NCBI RefSeq assembly: GCF_900114215.1
Contig: NZ_FOSG01000016.1
Span: 1 to 64,000, forward strand
DNA length: 64,000 bases
Source of the DNA: Streptomyces mangrovi
Lineage (GTDB): Bacteria > Actinomycetota > Actinomycetes > Streptomycetales > Streptomycetaceae
Direction of reading: 5' to 3'
A program made the position numbers and the translations under genes. The notes beneath the pieces were generated by a model, which ran no database searches, had not been told where the DNA came from, and was given only the letters and a program-made list of their open reading frames with translations. This document shows, in pieces, positions 59,114 to 64,000 of the stretch; position 1 is the stretch's first letter; each line of letters starts with the position of its first letter.

Positions 59114-60004
59114 TCAGCCGTCCTCTTCCTGGGTGCTCCGGGGCTGCGAGGGGATGATCTTCCCCGGACGGTCCTCCAGGGGGATCGCGTCCCAGGGGAT
59201 CCGCCGCTTCCTCAGGTCGCCGCGGATCTTCTCCGCCAGCTTCCTGGTGTCGCGCCGGTTCATCAGGGCGCCCACCGCCGCACCGATCATGAACGGCGTG
59301 AGGTTGGGGAGGTTGCGCATGGTGCGTTTGAGGAGGGTCTGGCGCAGCTGGCGTCTCATGTGGCTGCCGAACGCCGCGCCGAACGTGGCGGGCGCGGTCA
59401 GCTCTATCCCGCGCTCCTGGGTCCACTCGGTGAGGTACGCGGCGGCCCGCTCCCGGGTGTTGCCCGGCGGGCGCAGCCCGTAGACCTCGTGGAGCTCGGC
59501 GATGAGCTTGAGCTCCACCGCGGCCACTCCGACGACCTCGGCGGCCAGTTCGGCGGGCATCGCCGGCGGTACGGGCAGCATCGCCGAGGCGCCCACTCCG
59601 GCGCCGACGGTCGCGCTGCCCTTCACGGCGCCCGATATCAGCCGGTCGGCCATCTCCTCGGGCTCCAGGCCCGGGAACTGCCGGCGGAGCGTGGCCAGGT
59701 CCCTCACCGGGATCCTGGGGGCGAGGTCGACGATGCGGTCGGCCACCACGCCCAGGAACGCCCGGACCGTGCCACGCTCGCGCGACTCCCGTGCGCTTCG
59801 GCCGTCGGATCCGTCGGGTCCGTCGGGTCCGTCGGGTCTGTCGGGTCCGTCCACTCCGTCCGCGCCCACCGGGCGGCGCGGACGGAGCCGCCGCAGCCCG
59901 CGGCCGAGGGCGGCTGCGGGCGCGGACCTGGGTGCGGGTACGGGCGCGAGCGAGGCCTCCCCGTCCTGGCCCCGCTCGGCGTCACGTGCTTCCTCGGCCG
60001 TCAT
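59114..60004 (-). CDS. Hypothetical protein, conserved actinobacterial, with GPD repeats
   Basis: A 296-aa protein. The first 80 residues are disordered and contain DGPDRPDGPDGPDGSDG from a 9-bp tandem repeat at about 59805-59860. The folded part (FLGVVADRIVDLAPRIPVRDLATLRRQFPG, AMLPVPPAMPAELAAEVVGVAAVELKLIAELHEVYGLRPP) has amphipathic or weakly membrane-associated helices and TPFMIGAAVGALMNRRDTRKLAEKIRGDLRKRRIPWDAIPLEDR near the end. ATG 60004. Reminiscent of EcsC-like proteins, but I cannot assign it firmly. Confidence 0.85.
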   Translation of the reverse strand: MTAEEARDAERGQDGEASLAPVPAPRSAPAAALGRGLRRLRPRRPVGADGVDGPDRPDGPDGPDGSDGRSARESRERGTVRAFLGVVADRIVDLAPRIPVRDLATLRRQFPGLEPEEMADRLISGAVKGSATVGAGVGASAMLPVPPAMPAELAAEVVGVAAVELKLIAELHEVYGLRPPGNTRERAAAYLTEWTQERGIELTAPATFGAAFGSHMRRQLRQTLLKRTMRNLPNLTPFMIGAAVGALMNRRDTRKLAEKIRGDLRKRRIPWDAIPLEDRPGKIIPSQPRSTQEEDG

Positions 60005-60017
60005 CAGCCGGCCCGGC

Positions 60018-60317
60018 TCAGGCCGCGCAGTCGCGGCAGATGGGGTGGCCGTTCTTCTCCGCCGCCAGCTGCGAGCGGTGGTGGACCAGGAAGCAGCTCA
60101 TGCAGGTGAACTCGTCGGCCTGCCGGGGCAGCACCCGCACGGACAGCTCCTCGTTGGAGAGATCCGCTCCGGGCAGTTCCAGGCCCTCGGCCTGCTCGAA
60201 CTCGTCGACGTCGACGGTCGAGGCGGACTTGTCGTTCCGCCGGGCCTTCAGTTCCTCGATGCTGTCCTCGTTGACGTCGTCATCGGTCTTGCGTGGAGTG
60301 TCGTAATCGGTCGCCAT
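60018..60317 (-). CDS. DUF4193 family protein with zinc-ribbon-like cysteines
   Basis: A 99-aa acidic protein. MATDYDTPRKTDDDVNEDSIEELKARR opens the DUF4193 family; the end FTCMSCFLVHHRSQLAAEKNGHPICRDCAA has two CxxC pairs that probably bind zinc. ATG 60317 with GGGGGAGAG. It lies 13 nt upstream of the previous gene in the same orientation, so they may form an operon. It is similar to actinobacterial dksA/RbpA-sized regulators in size only; function unknown. Confidence 0.93.
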   Translation of the reverse strand: MATDYDTPRKTDDDVNEDSIEELKARRNDKSASTVDVDEFEQAEGLELPGADLSNEELSVRVLPRQADEFTCMSCFLVHHRSQLAAEKNGHPICRDCAA

Positions 60318-60761
60318 GTCGCTCTCCCCCTCTGGGTGTCTGTGGTGTCTCCAGCGCACGTAACGCGCGAGAGGCCGGACTTGTGCCCGACCTGAGGCGG
60401 AGATTTTGCCTCACATCAAGCCCTGTTACTCAATCGACACCCAACCGCGCCCCTGATGGGGTGACCGAGTCGGCCGTCGACCGAGGGCCCGGGACGGCCC
60501 TCGTGTCCACTTTGCGCGTACCGCCTCCCCTCTTTTCCACGATCACGACCTGCGAAAACATGGATTTTCCGGCATTTTTCGACAGGCCCTGAGGGGCTGT
60601 GCGCACGTGATTGAAAAATCGCGTGTGTGATCGATCACAACCGGGTCGAACCGTGAAGGAATTCCCGGATTTCGCCCCATAACGCCGGGCGCGGCGAGGG
60701 TATTCCATGATCGTCTCTCCGTCCCGTCCGGCCCGTCTCCCCCTCCCGTCCGGCGGGGGCG
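60318..60761. other. Intergenic region, no gene seen
   Basis: About 440 bp between cutS and the DUF4193 gene. It includes an A/T-richer stretch at 60540-60660 that should contain the DUF4193 promoter and the end of the cutRS transcript. No conserved repeat recognised. Confidence 0.55.
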
Positions 60762-62039
60762 TCAGATGGGGAGCGTGACCCGCACCACCAGCCCGCCCTC
60801 CTCGCGCGGCCGGGCCGTGACCGCCCCGCCGTGGGCGCGCACCACCGACCGCACGATCGACAGGCCCAGGCCGACCCCCTTGTCGCTGCCGGTGCGCTCG
60901 GTGCGCAGCCTGCGGAAGGGCTCGAAGAGGTTGTCCACCTCGTACGCCGGGACCACCGGGCCGGTGTTCTCCACCACCAGCACCGCCTGCCCCGGCTGGG
61001 CCCGGGTGTCCACCGAGACCCAGCCGTCGCCGGGCACGTTGTAGCGCACGGCGTTCTGCACCAGATTGAGCGCGACCCGCTCCAGCAGCACCCCGCTGCC
61101 CTGCACGTACGCGGGCTGGCGCACGCCCCGCAGTTCCACGCCCCCCTCCTGGGCCTCTCCGCGCGCCTGCTCCACGGCCTGGGAGGCGACCTCGGCCAGG
61201 TCCACGGGCTTGCGGTCCACGATCTCGTTCTCGCTGCGGGCGAGCAGCAGCAGGCCCTCCACCAACTGCTCGCTGCGCTCGTTCGTGGCGAGCAGCGTCT
61301 TGCCTAGCTGGACCAGCTCCGGGGAGGCGCCGGGATCGGAGAGCTGGACCTCCAGCAGGGTGCGGTTGATCGCCAGCGGGGTGCGCAACTCGTGCGAGGC
61401 GTTGGCGACGAACCTCTGCTGGGCGGTGAAGGCCCGGTCCAGCCGGTCCAGCATCTGGTCGAAGGTGTCGGCCAGCTCCTTGAGCTCGTCGTCCGGTCCG
61501 TCCAGCTCGATGCGGCGGTGCAGGTCGGAACCGGCGACCCGCTGGGCGGTGCGTGTGATGCGCTCCAGTGGCGAGAGCACCCGGCCGGCCATGACGTAGC
61601 CGAAGGCGAAGGCGGCCACGGCCAGGCCCAGCAGGGCCATCAGGGAGCGGTTGAGCAGGGCCTCCAGGGCCACCTGCCGCTGGTTCTCCATGCACTGCTG
61701 GACGGCTGCGGTCAGCTCCTGGGGGGTCAGTTCCCCGCCGTCCGCCCGGCTGGGCAGGCTGCAGACGGCGTCGGTGGTCTGGTCCCGTACGCCGATGATC
61801 TGGAAGGGCAGATGGCTGCCGTCCTTCAGCGCCTGGGCCGCCAGCAGGTAGATGATCGCCAGCAGCACCATCCCGGCGATCAGGAACATCCCGCCGTACA
61901 GCAGGGTCAGGCGTATGCGGATGGTGGGCCGCAGCCAGGGGTGGGAGCGGCCCGGCTGGAAGGGGTCCCAGGTGGGCTTGGGCGGGGCCGCCGGGGGCTG
62001 GGGCGGAGGGCCGGGGGTACCGGGCGTGCTGGGTGTCAT
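60762..62039 (-). CDS. cutS: Two-component sensor histidine kinase CutS
   Basis: A 425-aa membrane kinase. Cytoplasmic Pro-rich N-terminus, TM1 (LTLLYGGMFLIAGMVLLAIIYLLA), a short extracellular sensor of about 65 residues with two cysteines (TDAVCSLPS and VQQCMENQR), TM2 (SLMALLGLAVAAFAFGYVMAG), HAMP, then HisKA with the phospho-His in FVANASHELRTPLAIN and HATPase_c (NLVQNAVRYN, GVGLGLSIVRSVVRAHGG). The extracellular Cys pair fits reports that CutS senses secretion or disulfide stress. Follows cutR by 7 nt. ATG 62039. Confidence 0.95.
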   Translation of the reverse strand: MTPSTPGTPGPPPQPPAAPPKPTWDPFQPGRSHPWLRPTIRIRLTLLYGGMFLIAGMVLLAIIYLLAAQALKDGSHLPFQIIGVRDQTTDAVCSLPSRADGGELTPQELTAAVQQCMENQRQVALEALLNRSLMALLGLAVAAFAFGYVMAGRVLSPLERITRTAQRVAGSDLHRRIELDGPDDELKELADTFDQMLDRLDRAFTAQQRFVANASHELRTPLAINRTLLEVQLSDPGASPELVQLGKTLLATNERSEQLVEGLLLLARSENEIVDRKPVDLAEVASQAVEQARGEAQEGGVELRGVRQPAYVQGSGVLLERVALNLVQNAVRYNVPGDGWVSVDTRAQPGQAVLVVENTGPVVPAYEVDNLFEPFRRLRTERTGSDKGVGLGLSIVRSVVRAHGGAVTARPREEGGLVVRVTLPI

Positions 62040-62046
62040 GAGGGGC

Positions 62047-62700
62047 TCAGATGCGGTATCCGGAGCCGGGCACGGTGACGATCACCGGCGGCTCGCCTAG
62101 CTTGCGGCGCAGGGTCATCACAGTGACCCGTACGACGTTGGTGAACGGATCGGTGTTCTCGTCCCATGCCTTCTCCAGGAGCTGCTCGGCGGAGACCACC
62201 GAGCCCTCGCCCCGCATGAGCACTTCCAGCACCGCGAACTCCTTGGGGGCCAGCTGCACCTGCCGGCCGTCGCGGAAGACCTCGCGGCGGTTGGGGTCCA
62301 GCCGGATGCCGGCGCGCTCCAGCACCGGTGGCAGGGGCGCGGTGCTGCGGCGGCCGAGCGCCCGCACCCGGGCGGTCAGCTCGCTGAAGGCGAAGGGTTT
62401 GGGCAGGTAGTCGTCCGCGCCCAGCTCCAGGCCCTCCACCCGGTCGCTGACGTCGCCGGAGGCGGTGAGCATCAGCACCCGGGTCGGCAGGCCCAGCCGG
62501 ATGATCTCGCGGCACACGTCGTCGCCGTGGACCAGCGGCAGGTCGCGGTCGAGCACCACCACGTCGTAGTCGTTGACCCCGACGCGCTCGAGGGCCGAGG
62601 CGCCGTCGTAGACCACGTCGACGGCCATGGCCTCCCGGCGCAGTCCGGTGGCCACGGCATCGGCGAGCAGCTGCTCGTCCTCGACGACGAGTACGCGCAC
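62047..62700 (-). CDS. cutR: Response regulator CutR
   Basis: A 217-aa OmpR/PhoB-type regulator, the exact length known for CutR. Receiver residues are present (VLVVEDEQLLADA, phospho-Asp in VVVLDRDLPLVHGDD, TASG, KP in YLPKPFAFSEL). The winged helix ends LLEKAWDENTDPFTNVVRVTVMTLRRKLGEPPVIVTVPGSGYRI. GTG 62700 with AAGGAAGGA upstream; this start gives the family length. Near-identical as I remember to S. lividans/coelicolor CutR. Expected to bind direct repeats such as those at 62948-62969. Confidence 0.96.
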   Translation of the reverse strand: MRVLVVEDEQLLADAVATGLRREAMAVDVVYDGASALERVGVNDYDVVVLDRDLPLVHGDDVCREIIRLGLPTRVLMLTASGDVSDRVEGLELGADDYLPKPFAFSELTARVRALGRRSTAPLPPVLERAGIRLDPNRREVFRDGRQVQLAPKEFAVLEVLMRGEGSVVSAEQLLEKAWDENTDPFTNVVRVTVMTLRRKLGEPPVIVTVPGSGYRI

Positions 62701-62947
62701 GGGCGGTGTCCTTCCTTCGGTTCGCGGGACTTCACGGGGCTTCACGGGGCTTCAGGGGGCAAGGAGCCGTCCGGGCCGTCCGGACCGTTCGGGAACGGCG
62801 CGGGAGCGGCACGGGGCCGGGCAGGGGTGCGGCCCGGCGCACCGGACCGCACCCGTCCTGCTCCACCATGTCCATCGTGCCCGCGACCTCAGTAAACGGG
62901 CCGTAAGGGACTTCCGTCGCAGTCGTTCACCGAATTTTCGTCCTTCT

Positions 62948-62969
62948 TGAGGTTTCTCTGAGGTTTGAG
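62948..62969. promoter_or_regulatory. Tandem 11-bp direct repeat, OmpR-family site candidate
   Basis: TGAGGTTTCTC is followed immediately by TGAGGTTTGAG. The 11-bp period (one helical turn) is the spacing bound by tandem OmpR/PhoB dimers. It lies between divergent cutR and the 57-aa gene. Confidence 0.6.
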
Positions 62970-63135
62970 ATGGGGAGGACGGCAGTACACCCGCGATCAC
63001 GCCCTGTAGACGGCATGCCACGACCCCTCTTCCCAGCCCCGGAAGAGCCGTCGGCCGACCGCTCGGGGAACACACCGTGATCGCCCCACCCCCGGCACAC
63101 CCCCGTGCCGACGACCCACGACGAGGGGGCGCACC

Positions 63136-63309
63136 ATGGACGCGTTCACCGCAGGCATTCTGCAGCGCATACGGACCACGGAGTCCGACCTGATCCGCGC
63201 TCGTGAGTCGGGCGACGACTTCCTGGTGGACGTCGAGCAGGCCGAGCTCGAGGATCTGCGCCGTCTGGCCGCCGAGTACGGAGTGGAGGTCGGCGTCACC
63301 AGCGCCTGA
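63136..63309 (+). CDS. Small conserved helical protein (57 aa)
   Basis: Starts ATG 63136 (MDAFTAGILQRIRTTESDLIRARESGDDFLVDVEQAELEDLRRLAAEYGVEV) with GGGGG upstream and stops at 63307-63309. It is mostly one or two amphipathic helices, acidic, with no membrane segment. I remember similar tiny proteins beside cutRS in other streptomycetes, but not a function. A strong terminator follows directly, which supports that it is a transcribed gene. It is divergent from cutR and may be a target of it. Confidence 0.8.
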   Translation: MDAFTAGILQRIRTTESDLIRARESGDDFLVDVEQAELEDLRRLAAEYGVEVGVTSA

Positions 63310-63323
63310 CCCGCATCACACAC

Positions 63324-63358
63324 CGGCGCCCCGGGAGGAAGAACCTCCCGGGGCGCCG
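63324..63358 (+). terminator. Terminator after the 57-aa gene
   Basis: CGGCGCCCCGGGAGG-AAGAA-CCTCCCGGGGCGCCG: 15 perfect pairs with a 5-nt loop, 14 nt after the stop, also serving the convergent inositol-phosphatase gene. Confidence 0.92.
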
Positions 63359-63410
63359 CCGTGCGGAGTGCACGGAGGGCCGGTGCCCCTACTGCCCGGA
63401 CCGGAACCGT

Positions 63411-64000
63411 TCAATCGTGCCAGGCGCCCAGTTCCTCCAGCAGCGGCTGGAGCGCGCCGAAGACCCCGGGCGAGGCGGCCACCGTCAGCTCGCCCGTCGG
63501 CGGGGAGCCGGGCCGTCCGCCGGTGAGGGCGCCCGCCTCGCGGGCGACCAGATCGCCCGCGGCGAAGTCCCAGGGGTGCAGCCCGCGCTCGTAGAAGCCG
63601 TCCAGCCGCCCGCCGCCCACGTCGCACAGGTCGATGGCGGCCGAGCCGGAGCGGCGGATGTCGCGGACCTCCGGCAGCAGCCGGCGGGCCACCTCGGCCT
63701 GGGCCCCGCGGCGCTCGGCGACGTAGTTGAAGCCGGTGCCGATCAGCGCCTGCCCCAGCGGCGGCGAGGGGCGGCAGCGCACGCGCTTCCCGTTCAGCCA
63801 GGCGCCCCCGCCCAGCACCGCGTGGTACGTCTCCCCGCGCGGCGGGACGTGGACCACGCCGACGACCGTCTCGCCCCGGTGCTCGGCGGCGATCGAGACG
63901 GCCCAGGCGGGCTGCCCGTAGAGGTAGTTCACGGTGCCGTCGATCGGGTCGATCACCCAGCGCACCCCGCTGTCTCCCTCTGCGGAGGCCCCCTCCTCCC
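63411..64000 (-). CDS. Inositol monophosphatase family protein, 5' end beyond window
   Basis: The visible 196 codons are the C-terminal part. Motif 1 is WVIDPIDGTVNYLYG (metal-binding acids), preceded at the edge by EE. Motif 2 is GSAAIDLCDVGGGRLDGFYERGLHPWDFAAGDLVAREAGA. The family hydrolyses inositol phosphates or related sugar/PAP phosphates with Mg2+. It runs off the right edge, so start and upstream neighbour are unseen. Convergent with the 57-aa gene. Confidence 0.95.
   Translation of the reverse strand, partial: EEGASAEGDSGVRWVIDPIDGTVNYLYGQPAWAVSIAAEHRGETVVGVVHVPPRGETYHAVLGGGAWLNGKRVRCRPSPPLGQALIGTGFNYVAERRGAQAEVARRLLPEVRDIRRSGSAAIDLCDVGGGRLDGFYERGLHPWDFAAGDLVAREAGALTGGRPGSPPTGELTVAASPGVFGALQPLLEELGAWHD

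Noticed and set aside
59805..59860. 9-bp tandem repeat as a regulatory array
   Set aside because: It lies inside a gene, keeps the frame and encodes GPD units in a disordered leader.
62729..62760. Tandem CTTCACGGGG units upstream of cutR as operator
   Set aside because: They overlap the leader close to the ribosome site and look like slippage; the 11-bp repeat further upstream is the better OmpR-type candidate.

Overview
The window is a high-GC actinobacterial chromosome segment, almost certainly from a Streptomyces. Support comes from the codon bias (nearly every real gene has a long G/C-third-position shadow on the other strand), frequent GTG/TTG starts, GTGA/ATGA overlaps, and a conserved Streptomyces block at the right end (cutRS, dut, and the DUF3093, DUF3710, DUF3159 and DUF4193 families, and a TrkA pair). 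I see no rRNA, tRNA, CRISPR array or intact insertion sequence.

Left part (1-14.3 kb): a 3'-truncated dnaK with an HspR-type operator over its promoter; a DUF397/HTH pair; a MarR regulator divergent from a SnoaL-fold protein across two palindromes; an epoxide hydrolase; an EACC1 plus caspase-WD40 pair; a MerR regulator fused to a sliding-clamp-like domain with a helical partner; two DJ-1 superfamily genes; and a Rox-type rifamycin monooxygenase preceded by a rifamycin-associated element.

Middle (14.5-29.4 kb): an overlapping three-gene operon of an antitoxin-like protein, a RES-domain protein and a 1.2-kaa CHAT protease-like protein; a cobalamin riboswitch driving cbiMNQO (cobalt uptake); a pentapeptide-repeat protein; a spermidine-synthase-like membrane protein; a secreted GH62 arabinofuranosidase; and a gene broken by a 1-nt frameshift.

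29.7-39 kb is the most interesting accessory block. A TerB/EcsC-like protein, a PH-DUF4041-GIY-YIG protein and a TerD-like protein lie beside a tightly coupled five-gene operon: a two-TM long-coil protein and a MotB/ZorB-like one-TM protein, then a TerY-like vWA protein, a PP2C phosphatase and a kinase. This reads as a TerY-P triad joined to a ZorAB/MotAB-like membrane module, a candidate defence or stress-signalling system.

39-44.8 kb: a class A beta-lactamase, an AA10 LPMO under a perfect CebR box, and an unstable stretch in which a roughly 218-bp duplication of the 3' end of an rRNA methyltransferase gene flanks vapBC and an AAA-ATPase with a 36-bp perfect palindrome at its promoter. A decayed copy of the ATPase tail lies outside the left repeat.

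44.7-64 kb is core chromosome: TRAM-domain RNA methyltransferase, KimA-like permease, NAD(P)-binding oxidoreductase, MarR/MMPL efflux pair, two TrkA subunits, DUF3159, OB-fold, degenerate ABC ATPase, DUF3710, dut, thioesterase, DUF3093, DUF4193, CutRS, a 57-aa protein and a truncated inositol-monophosphatase family gene at the right edge.
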